A stretch of DNA of 49,216 nt from Candidatus Woesearchaeota archaeon (GTDB lineage Archaea > Nanobdellota > Nanobdellia > SCGC-AAA011-G17 > JAGVZY01): the NCBI GenBank assembly GCA_018302225.1, contig JAGVZY010000014.1, positions 1 through 49,216 of the forward strand. The letters are read 5' to 3'. Shown here one piece after another: positions 16,114 to 24,308 of the stretch; position 1 is the stretch's first letter, and each line of letters begins with the position of its first letter. The notes beneath the pieces are model-generated. The model made no database searches. It saw only the letters and a list, made by a program, of their open reading frames with translations, and had not been told where the DNA came from. The position numbers were made by a program, and so were the translations under genes.

Positions 16114-16596
16114 ATGACAAATTTAAAAAATAAAAAAGGTGTTTCACCTTTAATTGCAACAGTTCTACTAATAGGATTCGCAGTTGCAATTGCAGGAGTT
16201 CTTTTTGTCTGGATAAGAAGTTCAACAGGAGAACTTGGACAAAAACAATCAGAAAAACTTAATGCAGATAGTATTTGTTTAAAAACCGTAATTGGATTCG
16301 AAGTTACAAGAAGTGGAAATACAATTACAGTTAAAAATGGCTCTCCAAGAACAATTAAAGACATTTTTGTTCAAATAAATCCAGATACTGCCGATATAAA
16401 AACTTATATGGCAAGTTCTTTAAAATCTGATTGGGCAGAATTATCCAATTATGGTTCTAGTTCATTTGATATACCTGGATTAAGTCCATCTAGTAAAGTA
16501 AAAGTTTTTCCTCAAATAATTATAGAAGCTAATGAAGCAAAAGAAGGTACAGAAGTAGGAACCAATGTTTGCTCAACCGTTTCAAAAACAGTCTAA
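16114..16596 (+). CDS. Type IV pilin-like protein 2
   Basis: The 160-residue protein begins with NKKGVSPLIATVLLIGFAVAIAG, a class III signal peptide with hydrophobic pilin helix. The head domain is beta-rich (VTRSGNTITVKNGS). The ATG at 16114 gives the usual short basic leader; another at 16102 would add four residues. It lies between two other pilins in one operon and could be a minor or major subunit. Confidence 0.88.
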   Translation: MTNLKNKKGVSPLIATVLLIGFAVAIAGVLFVWIRSSTGELGQKQSEKLNADSICLKTVIGFEVTRSGNTITVKNGSPRTIKDIFVQINPDTADIKTYMASSLKSDWAELSNYGSSSFDIPGLSPSSKVKVFPQIIIEANEAKEGTEVGTNVCSTVSKTV

Positions 16597-16597
16597 A

Positions 16598-17047
16598 ATG
16601 ATAAATAAAAAAAGTTCAAATAAAAAAGGTGTTTCACCTTTAATTGCAACCATATTATTAATTGCATTTACAATTGCAATTGGTGGAACAATATTTACTT
16701 TTATGCGTTCAACAACTGAAAAAGCAATAGATTCAACACAAGAAGGTCTTATTACTTCTGTTGAATGTGATAAAGTTGCAATGGACTTAAAAAAAGCAGA
16801 CACTAATTTAATTATAACTAATGATGGTGAAATAGATATAATTGGTTTTCATTACAGAAAAAATGGTGCTGCAGCAGAAGATTATACAACTCATTTAATT
16901 CCTGCATTCGGAGCATATACTCTTTTAGACGCGACAAATACCCCGATTTCATTTAGTACAAACAATGAAGTCACAATAGTTCCAAGAATAAAAGCAGATA
17001 ACAAATTAATTGACTGCCCAGAAAGAGCAATGAGTTTAACATTTTAA
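16598..17047 (+). CDS. Type IV pilin-like protein 3
   Basis: The 149-residue protein starts MINKKSSNKKGVSPLIATIL and has the same pilin helix as its neighbours, followed by a compact beta-rich head with two Cys. The start at 16598 is one base after the previous stop codon; an earlier ATG at 16565 lies inside the upstream gene and would give an implausibly long leader. The leader-helix bases are nearly the same as those of pilin 2, which points to tandem duplication. Confidence 0.87.
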   Translation: MINKKSSNKKGVSPLIATILLIAFTIAIGGTIFTFMRSTTEKAIDSTQEGLITSVECDKVAMDLKKADTNLIITNDGEIDIIGFHYRKNGAAAEDYTTHLIPAFGAYTLLDATNTPISFSTNNEVTIVPRIKADNKLIDCPERAMSLTF

Positions 17048-17049
17048 AA

Positions 17050-17625
17050 ATGAAAAAATACAACAAAAAAGGTGATATGTGGATATCAGTTGCTATTTAC
17101 ATGGCTCTTAGTGTTGTAGTTTTAACAGTTATTCTTGCAGCAGGAAATCCAATTCTTGCAAAAATGCGTGCAAAAAATACTTTTACTCAAACAAAAGATA
17201 TAATGAATAATATCAATGATATGATAAGACAAGTTGCAAGTGAATCTGCAGGCTCACAAATGCCTGCTTCAGTTAATATTAAAGAAGGTGAGTTAAAAAT
17301 TTTAGGTTATAATTCTACTATAGCTGGAAATTCAGAAAATAATTCTTTAATCTGGACATTTGATTCTAAAAATAATTTGGGAATTGAACCTGGATTATGG
17401 GTAAAAGAAGGAGCTTTATTATTGCATGCAGACAAAATTTCAGAAGATTCATACAAATTAAAAATAAAATTAGATTACTCAGATAGAGCAATTATTATAA
17501 CTGAAGATAGTATTCCTAAAATTGCAAAGACAAATATTTTAGTTTCTAATGAAGGATATAGAGCATACTTCGATGAGATAGATTCAAAGTCAGGAATAAT
17601 AATCAAAATCTCCTCACCCCAATAA
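17050..17625 (+). CDS. Pilin-like protein 4, divergent
   Basis: The 191-residue protein begins KKYNKKGDMWISVAIYMALSVVVLTVILAAG. It has the basic leader, Lys-Gly junction and hydrophobic helix of pilins, but lacks the SPL motif. The head starts with a helical NPILAKMRAKNTFTQTKDIMNN region and ends beta-rich. It probably acts as a minor pilin or assembly-initiating pseudopilin. It ends 129 bases before the ATPase gene; this gap has only a weak TTTAAAA promoter-like stretch. Confidence 0.75.
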   Translation: MKKYNKKGDMWISVAIYMALSVVVLTVILAAGNPILAKMRAKNTFTQTKDIMNNINDMIRQVASESAGSQMPASVNIKEGELKILGYNSTIAGNSENNSLIWTFDSKNNLGIEPGLWVKEGALLLHADKISEDSYKLKIKLDYSDRAIIITEDSIPKIAKTNILVSNEGYRAYFDEIDSKSGIIIKISSPQ

Positions 17626-17754
17626 CTATTTCAATCTTAATTTTTATCTTACTTTAACCTTATCATTCAAGGCTATCTAATCAAAATTAACTCATTTTCT
17701 CACCAAAACATTTAAAAGTAAAGTTTTCTTTTGATTTAAAAAAGAGGTGATATT

Positions 17755-19464
17755 GTGCCTGAATCTGAAGACTCTAAAAAAGAGGGCTTTAATATCCAAG
17801 AAGAACAAAAAATACCTGTAATTCCAGATTTTAAAAGTAAAGATCAGGTAGATGTAAGATATCCCTTAATAGAACCCTTTGCTTATGCCCATATTTATTG
17901 GGATTCTTCTAGAAACGAACTTATTTATCAAGTTGAAGAGCCAATAATAGATGAATCAGAACAAAAAACTCTTAATATAATTAGCGAAGGAATTAAAGAA
18001 TTAATTAATATGAGCTTTATAGCTGTCAACAAAAAAGAAACAGTTATAGAATATCTAGAAAAAAATGTAAAACTTTTAATCTCAGAATTAGGATTAAAAA
18101 TCACTGAAGATACTTATTACAAAGTTATGTATTATATTTACAGAGATTTTGTTGGTTTAAATGAAATTGAACCTTTAATGAAAGATTATCATATTGAAGA
18201 TATAGAATGTAATGGGCTTGGTGCACCCATTTATATTGTCCATAGAAAATTCAGAAATATTAGAACAAGTGTTGCTTATACTGATATGAAAAAACTTGCA
18301 AACTTTGTAGAAAAACTTGCACAAAAATCAGGACGTTATGTTTCTTATTCAAATCCTTTATTAGATGCTTCACTGCCGGATGGATCAAGAGTCAACGCAA
18401 CATACACAGAAGATGTCTCTTCAAAAGGTCCAACATTTACAATTAGAAAATTCACAAAAACACCTTGGACACCAACTAAAATGATAGAAACAAGAACTCT
18501 TAGTCCAGAAATTATGGCTTACTTATGGTTAGCAGTAGAATATGAATTTAATATTTTGATGGTTGGTGGGACAGGTTCAGGTAAAACTTCGTTGTTAAAT
18601 ACAATTGCCTTTTTTATTCCCCCACAAGCAAGAGTAGTAAGTATTGAAGATACTCACGAATTGCAATTATCTCATGATAACTGGCTTCCAAGTGTTGCAA
18701 GAGAAGGTTCTGGTTCAGTAGATATAGAAGGAAGAAAACACGGAGAAGTTACATTATTTGATTTATTAAAAGAAAGCTTTAGACAAAATCCTAATTATGT
18801 TATAGTTGGAGAAATTAGGGGTGCAGAAGCTTATGTTTTATTTCAGGGTATGGCCTCAGGTCATCCAAGCTTTGGTACAATGCATGCAAATGATGTTCCA
18901 ACTGTAGTCAGAAGACTTGAAACTCCACCAATAAATCTTTCTCCTGCTTTAGTAGAAAGTTTAGACACAGTTTGTTTAATGGCACATGTAACTATAAAAG
19001 GTGCACCTGCAAGAAGATTAAAAGCTATTCAAGAAGTAGTTTCAGTAGGACAAACCCTTGGAGATGTTAAACTTAATACTCCTTTTGTTTGGGATCCTGC
19101 AACAGACAGATTCTTTTTCAAAACACAAAGTAGAATATTTGAAAAAATAACTACACGCCATGGAGTTACAAAAGAACAATTGGCCTCAGAATTTAGAATA
19201 CGTTCAAAATTATTAATGGAAATGCTTAATAAAAAAATATTTGATTCTGAAAAAGTACAAGAAATAATCCATAGATATTATAAAAATCCAAAAGACATTC
19301 TAAAAGAGTTTAACATAGATACAAATGCTCAAATTATAACTGCCCGTCCTTCACTACAGCAAAAAACTCCTCAAATTAATCAATTGGGTCAAGCACCAAC
19401 TCAACAAACCCAACCAAAAAATGAAGCAGGATGGTTTGAAAACTTAAAAAAGAGGTTTGCTTAA
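17755..19464 (+). CDS. Type IV pilus assembly ATPase (PilB/FlaI/TadA-like)
   Basis: The 569-residue protein powers pilus subunit assembly at the membrane. The N-domain (about 95-170) has the FVGLNEIEPLMKDYHIEDIECNG signature. The ATPase domain has Walker A GGTGSGKTS (271-279), the Asp/His boxes (IEDTHELQL, FGTMHAND) and a Walker B region in VIVGEIRGAEA. Translation begins at GTG 17755, supported by GAGGTGA ten bases upstream. The C terminus is Gln/Pro-rich. It is followed by a small coiled-coil gene and two TadC/FlaJ-like membrane genes. A damaged paralogue of its N-domain lies at 3704-4572. Confidence 0.95.
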   Translation: MPESEDSKKEGFNIQEEQKIPVIPDFKSKDQVDVRYPLIEPFAYAHIYWDSSRNELIYQVEEPIIDESEQKTLNIISEGIKELINMSFIAVNKKETVIEYLEKNVKLLISELGLKITEDTYYKVMYYIYRDFVGLNEIEPLMKDYHIEDIECNGLGAPIYIVHRKFRNIRTSVAYTDMKKLANFVEKLAQKSGRYVSYSNPLLDASLPDGSRVNATYTEDVSSKGPTFTIRKFTKTPWTPTKMIETRTLSPEIMAYLWLAVEYEFNILMVGGTGSGKTSLLNTIAFFIPPQARVVSIEDTHELQLSHDNWLPSVAREGSGSVDIEGRKHGEVTLFDLLKESFRQNPNYVIVGEIRGAEAYVLFQGMASGHPSFGTMHANDVPTVVRRLETPPINLSPALVESLDTVCLMAHVTIKGAPARRLKAIQEVVSVGQTLGDVKLNTPFVWDPATDRFFFKTQSRIFEKITTRHGVTKEQLASEFRIRSKLLMEMLNKKIFDSEKVQEIIHRYYKNPKDILKEFNIDTNAQIITARPSLQQKTPQINQLGQAPTQQTQPKNEAGWFENLKKRFA

Positions 19465-19465
19465 A

Positions 19466-19717
19466 ATGAGTTTAGAACTGGCTAAGCAGACTGTAGAATC
19501 ATTAAATAAGGTTATTTCTGAATATGAATCTTTTAAAGATGAAAAGTTAAAACTAGAAAAAAATAAACCTCTTCTTAAAGATAGAGATAAACTTGCCTAC
19601 TCAAACAAAAGAATAGAAGAATTAAAATTAAAAACTGCAGAATTAGAAAAATTTATCTCCTCTGCTTCAGAAAAACTAAAAAATCTTCTCCAGGAAGAAT
19701 TAGAAAATGTCGCTTAG
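19466..19717 (+). CDS. Small coiled-coil protein of the pilus operon
   Basis: The 83-residue product is almost entirely charged coiled coil (residues 5-80), with no membrane segment. The ATG at 19466 follows the ATPase stop by one base, and its end overlaps the next gene by 11 bases, which implies tight coupling. Its conserved position between the ATPase and the membrane platform suggests a role bridging the two. No named family is recognised. Confidence 0.75.
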   Translation: MSLELAKQTVESLNKVISEYESFKDEKLKLEKNKPLLKDRDKLAYSNKRIEELKLKTAELEKFISSASEKLKNLLQEELENVA

Positions 19718-21101
19718 TGATAGCACACGAAAAATAATAGAGAATGTAAATAGAGCAATACTCTATTCTAATTATAAAAAGAATTTTGAAGATTATATAT
19801 TAAAATTAAGAACCTGGAAATCTCAAAAGAAAATAACTGAAGAGCAATTCCAAACGTCAATGAAAAAATTGCTTAAAGACAAAACTGAAAACCAATGGCA
19901 CGAATACTATCTAGAAAATGTTAAAACCGCTATAGAGAATGCCTTAAACCTCACTTTCCAGCTATTAACCTTAAATTCCACAAGTCTTTCAAAAAAAGAT
20001 TTTGTTTTACCAAAACAAATTTCAGAAACACCCATACCAGAAAATAATTCTGGAAAAAAATATGGTTCTGAAAATCCTCTTAGAGCAGATTCAAAAAGAC
20101 TCGCAAAAGAATTAAACTTAGATCCTTATGTACTAAAAGAAATTAAAGAAAATTTAACTAAACAAACCAAATCACAAAAAGATTTAAAGAAAGAAGAGGT
20201 TTATTCAGCTTATCAAACCTCTACTTTTGGAGCAATGTCAAACAGATTTTTCAGTTCAATTACCTCTGATTATATTGAAAAAAATCCTCAAACTTTCAAA
20301 GATTTATTTTACTCATTAAACCTTTCAGGCATGAAAATATTTTCCAAAACTTATGTTAATATGATTTTTATGGCTGGTCTTCTTGGAGGAATATTTGGTT
20401 TTATTATAGTAACTATTCTAAGTATAAGAGGTTCAATACCTCTTGCAATTTTAAAAGGTTTTGCTGCAGGGTTTGTAGCTGCAGTTATAGCTGCAGCAGT
20501 AACTTATTATTATCCTTCTATGCTAGTAGATGATAGACGTAGAAGCATAAAAAACAGTATTCCTTTTGCAACAATACACATGTCTGCAGTTGCAGGTTCT
20601 GGTGCTCAGCCTATAACTATATTTCAAATGCTTTTAGATAATAAAGAATATGGTGAACTTGCAAATGAAATTAAACGTTTAATGAATTATATTAATTTAT
20701 TTGGTTATAACTTAACAACTGCTTTAAAATTAGTTGCAAACACTACACCTTCAAAAGAATTTTCAGAATTATTAAATGGTATTGTAGCTACAATAGAAAG
20801 TGGTGGTGATTTAAAATTATATTTAAAAGGAAAAGCAGAAGATTCTATGAATACTTACAGATTAGATAGAAAAAAGTATGTTGAAAGCTTATCAACTTAT
20901 TCAGAAATTTATACTGCATTACTTATCGCAGGCCCATTATTATTTGTAGTTATTTTAGCAATTATGAATGCTATTCCAGACTTAGCAAGCTTAGGTGGAG
21001 TATCCATAAACACAATAGGTTTAATAGGTGTTTTTGGTTTAATACCTTTCCTTAATATAATATTTATGGCTTTCCTTAATATTACTCATATGGAAATATA
21101 A
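19707..21101 (+). CDS. Pilus assembly membrane platform protein (TadC/FlaJ-like), first copy
   Basis: The 464-residue protein has a long soluble N-terminal region (about 1-210), two transmembrane helices (about 217-270), and the T2SF domain with IHMSAVAGSGAQPITIFQML and ATIESGGDLKLYLKGKA. Two further C-terminal helices (about 405-460) follow. Such proteins form the inner platform over the assembly ATPase. The extended N-terminal region may contact the small coiled-coil protein encoded upstream. Confidence 0.9.
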   Translation: MSLSDSTRKIIENVNRAILYSNYKKNFEDYILKLRTWKSQKKITEEQFQTSMKKLLKDKTENQWHEYYLENVKTAIENALNLTFQLLTLNSTSLSKKDFVLPKQISETPIPENNSGKKYGSENPLRADSKRLAKELNLDPYVLKEIKENLTKQTKSQKDLKKEEVYSAYQTSTFGAMSNRFFSSITSDYIEKNPQTFKDLFYSLNLSGMKIFSKTYVNMIFMAGLLGGIFGFIIVTILSIRGSIPLAILKGFAAGFVAAVIAAAVTYYYPSMLVDDRRRSIKNSIPFATIHMSAVAGSGAQPITIFQMLLDNKEYGELANEIKRLMNYINLFGYNLTTALKLVANTTPSKEFSELLNGIVATIESGGDLKLYLKGKAEDSMNTYRLDRKKYVESLSTYSEIYTALLIAGPLLFVVILAIMNAIPDLASLGGVSINTIGLIGVFGLIPFLNIIFMAFLNITHMEI

Positions 21102-21117
21102 ACTGGGAAAAATAAAA

Positions 21118-21999
21118 ATGTATGAAATAAAATTTAGTGCAAAACACGCAATTTCAATATTTGTAGGAATAATTTTATTAGTTGCAAGTGTCTTAGTTAC
21201 ATTCCAATTAGCTTTAATAAATGCAAGGTGGTTCTGGCCAACTTTAGTAGTTTCAATAGTAATTATATTTTTGCCTTTCTTATTAGATTTCTTAGCAGAA
21301 AATAAAAGACAAAAAGAAATAGAAACAAAATTCTTAGAATTTGTTAGAAATTTAGTAGAAACTGTAGGTTCAGGAATTCCAATACCTCAAGCAGTAAAGC
21401 ACGTTGCAGAAGAAGATTATGGTGCATTATCTCCTTACATAAAAAAATTAGCAAACCAACTTGAATGGGGAATTCCAGTTCATGAAGCACTAAAAAGATT
21501 CTCTTATGATACTAAAAACGCAGTAATCAAAAGATCTATGGCTATTGTTATACAAGCAGAAGAGAGTGGTGGAGATATGGGTGATGTTCTTCAAAGTGTT
21601 TCTAATTCAGTTATTGAAGTCAAACAATTAAAAGAAGAAATGAAAGCAAGTTCATATTCTCAAACTATGCAAGGTTATGTAGTTTTCTTTGTATTTTTAG
21701 GAATTATGTTGTTATTAGAAGTTAAATTGCTTCCAAAGATTGCAGACATGGCTGTAGATATTGGTACTGGTTTGAGTGGTGCAGGCGGAGTACTCTCAGT
21801 CGCAGGAGTAGCTGCTGCAAAATCAAATTTAAATTTCTCAATGATATTTACAGCGTTAATTTTAATTCAAGGTTTATTTGCAGGTTTGATGATAGGTAAA
21901 TTCTCAGAAGGACATTTTAAAGATGGAATTAAACACGCAGTTATTTTAGTTATTACCTCTGCTTTAATTATGTTAACCTTTGCACCCCCTACATTTTAG
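21118..21999 (+). CDS. Pilus assembly membrane platform protein (TadC/FlaJ-like), second copy
   Basis: The 293-residue protein has two N-terminal helices (about 12-55), a T2SF domain with FVRNLVETVGSGIPIPQAVKHV and VIQAEESGGDMGDVLQS, and C-terminal helices (about 185-205, 235-260 and 270-288). Together with the preceding larger copy it gives the locus two platform proteins and one ATPase, an arrangement also seen in Tad-type (TadB/TadC) systems. It follows the first copy by 16 bases and is the last gene of the pilus operon. Confidence 0.9.
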   Translation: MYEIKFSAKHAISIFVGIILLVASVLVTFQLALINARWFWPTLVVSIVIIFLPFLLDFLAENKRQKEIETKFLEFVRNLVETVGSGIPIPQAVKHVAEEDYGALSPYIKKLANQLEWGIPVHEALKRFSYDTKNAVIKRSMAIVIQAEESGGDMGDVLQSVSNSVIEVKQLKEEMKASSYSQTMQGYVVFFVFLGIMLLLEVKLLPKIADMAVDIGTGLSGAGGVLSVAGVAAAKSNLNFSMIFTALILIQGLFAGLMIGKFSEGHFKDGIKHAVILVITSALIMLTFAPPTF

Positions 22000-22057
22000 A
22001 TAATTTATTTATAAACTAAAAAAAAGCTATTTAAATCTTTAATTTCTCGGTTATTTT

Positions 22058-22327
22058 ATGGATGAACAGCAATATAAACAAATTATTGTACATATTTCTA
22101 AAGATGAAATAAACAAAGCACAAGAACTATATAATCGCGTTATAAGAAAGCAAGAAATAGTTCCTGATAATATTAATTATTATATTAATATTATGCGCAC
22201 CCTATCTCAAAAAGGAGAAGTCTTAGACATTCATTCAACACCTTTGTCAAATAAGATAACCTATAATAGCCCAATATCTGAAATAAAAGATGTTACTAAT
22301 TGTTTATTTGAAATCCTAAAAATTTAA
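22058..22327 (+). CDS. Small hypothetical protein
   Basis: The 89-residue product has a helical N-terminal half (EQQYKQIIVHISKDEINKAQELYNR) and a mixed remainder. It contains no motif or membrane segment that I recognise. An A/T promoter-like stretch (AAAAGCTATTTAAATC) lies 25-35 bases upstream, suggesting a leaderless transcript separate from the pilus operon. Composition matches host genes. It marks the left border of accessory island 1. Confidence 0.6.
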   Translation: MDEQQYKQIIVHISKDEINKAQELYNRVIRKQEIVPDNINYYINIMRTLSQKGEVLDIHSTPLSNKITYNSPISEIKDVTNCLFEILKI

Positions 22328-22405
22328 CACGAATCTGATTTGGATAAAGATAAACAAGCAAGTTTAGAAAATTGTTGTGAGAGATAATTTTATTTTTTAA
22401 TCTTA

Positions 22406-22427
22406 AATATTAACAATAGTTAATATT
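22406..22427. repeat. A/T-rich dyad shared with island 2
   Basis: AATATTAAC (22406-22414), a four-base spacer and GTTAATATT (22419-22427) form a perfect 9-base dyad. Eighteen consecutive bases recur at 39328-39345 in the opposite orientation. In both places the dyad lies just outside a hairpin terminator at the 3' end of an accessory island. It may be an island-end or integration sequence, or coincidence in A/T-rich DNA. Confidence 0.4.
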
Positions 22428-22436
22428 CTGAGAAAT

Positions 22437-22489
22437 AAAAAAGGCACTCTCAACTTCTTTTTATAGAAATTAAAGAAGATGCCTTTTTT
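22437..22489. terminator. Bidirectional hairpin terminator
   Basis: AAGGCA (22441-22446) pairs with TGCCTT (22480-22485), and CTTCTTT (22454-22460) with AAAGAAG (22472-22478). A-runs on the left and T-runs on the right give a U-tract in both directions. This bacterial-style intrinsic terminator ends the minus-strand genes of island 1. Confidence 0.7.
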
Positions 22490-22515
22490 TAATGGAACAG
22501 TTAGTAGCTACTTCT

Positions 22516-22740
22516 CTAGTCTCCGCGTTCTTTTTCACACTTCGCGCCGGCTTGGACATGATGCATTTTGTTGGAATGCGCTCCGCCATCAGGTTTATCG
22601 CTGCAGCCTTCATTTTTTGCATGTAATCCTTTTCTGCTTTCTCTTGCAGTTGATGTGCTCGCGCCTTCACAACTGAAACCTTCATCAGGTTTCCTCCCGC
22701 CATCATTCGGCTTTTTTGCTCCGTCACCTGGTTTTCCCAT
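22516..22740 (-). CDS. Small Gly/Lys/Asp-rich hypothetical protein
   Basis: The 74-residue product begins MGKPGDGAKKPNDGGRKPDE and is highly hydrophilic and probably disordered, with three Cys and three His (CSDKPDGGAH, MHHVQAGAKC). A perfect AAAGGAGG ribosome site ends about nine bases before the ATG and decides the start. G+C content is far above that of the host genes. A second minus-strand frame (22727 to 22470) is open over the same bases, so the true product is not certain. It is the last gene of island 1, followed by the bidirectional terminator. Confidence 0.5.
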   Translation of the reverse strand: MGKPGDGAKKPNDGGRKPDEGFSCEGASTSTARESRKGLHAKNEGCSDKPDGGAHSNKMHHVQAGAKCEKERGD

Positions 22741-22916
22741 ACTATCTACCTCCTTTAATAGAAAATTAAAAAGCCACTCCAACACTTACTTATCTAACAC
22801 CTATTACATACACTTTTTATGAGAGTGCATGATTTATGCAAGGTTAGGTGGTTGAAGTAGCTTTTATTAAACAAATAAAAAATATATCTCTTCTTGGCTT
22901 GTTTTCAAAATTAAAA

Positions 22917-22989
22917 GCGCCCCGAATAGTAGATATCCTTATGACATCATTAATTATAAATTAAGTCAAGGCCTAATTATTCGGGGCGC
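22917..22989 (-). terminator. Long G+C-rich inverted repeat, likely terminator
   Basis: GCGCCCCGAATA (22917-22928) and TATTCGGGGCGC (22978-22989) form a perfect 12-base stem around a 49-base loop, which itself can pair (CCTT...GAC with GTCAAGG). On the minus strand the stem is followed by TTTTAATTTT. The G+C-rich arms stand out sharply from the surrounding DNA. It ends the region after the gene at 23278. Confidence 0.55.
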
Positions 22990-23031
22990 CATACATAAAA
23001 TAAAAGGAATTTCCTTGCAAAATAGTCTAAA

Positions 23032-23232
23032 CGATTAGATTCAAAAAGCAGAGACAAGATAACCCATTGAGGTTTATTTGTTGGGCTGCTTTAATCGAAC
23101 CGATATACCCTAGATTAAGCACAAGTAAGAACTATAGCAAAACTCATTGCACTTAATAATATTGCAAAGAAATTCCAGTTGCACTAAATCAGTGCGAATT
23201 CTTCCTGCATTAATCGTGCAGAAATAGCTATA
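23032..23232. ncRNA. Candidate structured non-coding RNA
   Basis: No convincing gene exists between 22786 and 23277. CGATTA (23032-23037) and AAGCAG (23046-23051) pair with CTGCTT (23086-23091) and TAATCG (23092-23097), a 12-base helix with an eight-base bulge. A second domain is closed by TATAGC (23133-23138) and GCTATA (23227-23232), and contains hairpins GCACT/AGTGC (23181-23195) and CTGCA/TGCAG (23205-23221). Either strand could be transcribed. The stretch lies upstream of the Gly/Lys-rich gene and could be its leader. It resembles no RNA family I know. Confidence 0.4.
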
Positions 23233-23277
23233 ATTTTAAATTTTTATTACTCATCTTTTTTCTATGAAAAGAACAAA

Positions 23278-23505
23278 CTACTTCCCTCTTTTGAGCTGAC
23301 GCTTGAAAAACATCGAAGAATTGCTATTGCGATTTTTCCTGCCACCAGTTATAATAACGCTGTCAGAAACAATCAAATCCTTAAGATGCTGAGGAACATC
23401 TTCCACAGTCTCAAAGATATGGTATATCTTTCCAACCTTGACTGAAACACCCGCGGCAGCTTCACTCTTGTTCTCACCCACCATTATCGCATTTTTTGAT
23501 GCCAT
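23278..23505 (-). CDS. Small hypothetical protein, island 1
   Basis: The 75-residue protein starts MASKNAIMVGENKSEAAAGV and has a beta-rich centre (VGKIYHIFETVEDVPQHLKDLIVSDSVIITGG), then a basic tail with RKNRN and KRQLKRGK. The tail may bind nucleic acid. AAAAAGGAGG lies seven bases before the ATG. The G+C content is above host level. It follows the gene at 23531 by 25 bases, so they are probably cotranscribed. Confidence 0.65.
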   Translation of the reverse strand: MASKNAIMVGENKSEAAAGVSVKVGKIYHIFETVEDVPQHLKDLIVSDSVIITGGRKNRNSNSSMFFKRQLKRGK

Positions 23506-23530
23506 TTTTCAACCTCCTTTTTAACAAACT

Positions 23531-23785
23531 TTAGAATTTCTTGCGATGATTAGTGAGAGCACAAGTAACTGCACTATGAAGTGCCTTGTCCAAAGGTTCG
23601 CTACTGCGGATTTTAATAATCTGCTCGTTTCCTTCTCCATCTCTACCCATATGGATACTCATATCTCTTCCATTCTCTCTGAATACTTCTACAGCCTGGA
23701 TAGCTGCAAGCACAACTTTTTTCTCTTCAGGAGTTCTTGCTCTTTTTTTGAGATTAATAGTTAAAGGATCACTAAGTTTTAGCAT
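23531..23785 (-). CDS. Small hypothetical protein, island 1
   Basis: The 84-residue product (MLKLSDPLTINLKKRARTPE...) looks like a small mixed alpha/beta domain: a helix with EEKKVVLAAIQAVEVFREN, a strand pair around MSIHMGRDGEGNEQIIKIRS, and a helix ending in a basic HRKKF. The start at 23785 is chosen for its GAGGT ribosome site five bases upstream; an in-frame ATG at 23845 would add 20 residues and overlap another small frame. The function is unknown. Confidence 0.6.
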   Translation of the reverse strand: MLKLSDPLTINLKKRARTPEEKKVVLAAIQAVEVFRENGRDMSIHMGRDGEGNEQIIKIRSSEPLDKALHSAVTCALTNHRKKF

Positions 23786-23799
23786 ATGTACCTCTTTTT

Positions 23800-23934
23800 C
23801 TATTTTTTTGTGTTCATCCTTGAACAATTTCTTTCCTTGGTACATTCCCTATTCCTTGAATTGACCCAATCTGGACGTGAAAGGGGCAATAAAGATTCAT
23901 ACACCCCCTTCTCCATGATTTTAAAACAAATCAT
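23800..23934 (-). CDS. Possible short leader ORF with strong ribosome site
   Basis: A 44-residue frame starts at 23934, six bases after TAGGAGGTGAG, the best Shine-Dalgarno match in the island. The peptide (MICFKIMEKGVYESLL...) has no recognisable motif and ends 15 bases before the next start. It may be a genuine small gene or a leader that couples translation to the gene at 23531. Confidence 0.35.
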   Translation of the reverse strand: MICFKIMEKGVYESLLPLSRPDWVNSRNRECTKERNCSRMNTKK

Positions 23935-23990
23935 ATCTCACCTCCTAAAATTTGTTTAAGAAATTTATTACACATTGAAATTGTTTTCAA

Positions 23991-24036
23991 CCCGCTTATT
24001 TTCAGCTTAAAAAAGCATTGAAAATTTACAAGCGGG
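23991..24036. other. Strong intergenic hairpin
   Basis: CCCGCTT (23991-23997) pairs with AAGCGGG (24030-24036), ATTTTCA (23998-24004) with TGAAAAT (24019-24025), and GCTT (24005-24008) with AAGC (24013-24016). This gives an 18-base interrupted stem. It lies between two minus-strand island genes. No T-tract follows, so it may be an RNA-stability or processing element rather than a terminator. Confidence 0.5.
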
Positions 24037-24086
24037 CTGTCATAGAAAATAAGGATGTAATTGCTTACTCCTTTTTCAGCCTTTAT

Positions 24087-24269
24087 TTAAACAAAACTTT
24101 TTATTTGTTGATTTCGAAATGGATTTTCCCCGGATTCAAGTTTTTTTCTCAGTTTTTCATTTGCTTTAATCTCTTTTTGAACAGCCACCTTAATAATTTT
24201 TAATCTTTCAAAATTTTCACTTAAAAATTTCTTTATTTCTTTTTTAGATAGTTGTTTCGCCAGATTCAT
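24087..24269 (-). CDS. Small basic helical protein, island 1
   Basis: The 60-residue product (MNLAKQLSKKEIKKFLSENF...) is predicted to be mostly helical and is Lys-rich, resembling small nucleic-acid-binding proteins in composition only. TTAGGAGTG lies six bases before the ATG. It is the first complete gene of island 1 and is preceded on the minus strand by two hairpin terminators, so its expression may depend on readthrough. Confidence 0.6.
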   Translation of the reverse strand: MNLAKQLSKKEIKKFLSENFERLKIIKVAVQKEIKANEKLRKKLESGENPFRNQQIKSFV

Positions 24270-24308
24270 AAATCACTCCTAAATTTATTTAAAAATGAAT
24301 TAAATTCA

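Noticed and set aside
22470-22727. Alternative minus-strand frame overlapping the Gly/Lys-rich gene
   Set aside because: Its first ATG lies 13 bases beyond the strong AAGGAGG-linked ATG of the other frame and it runs into the terminator hairpin. It cannot be excluded but is less likely.
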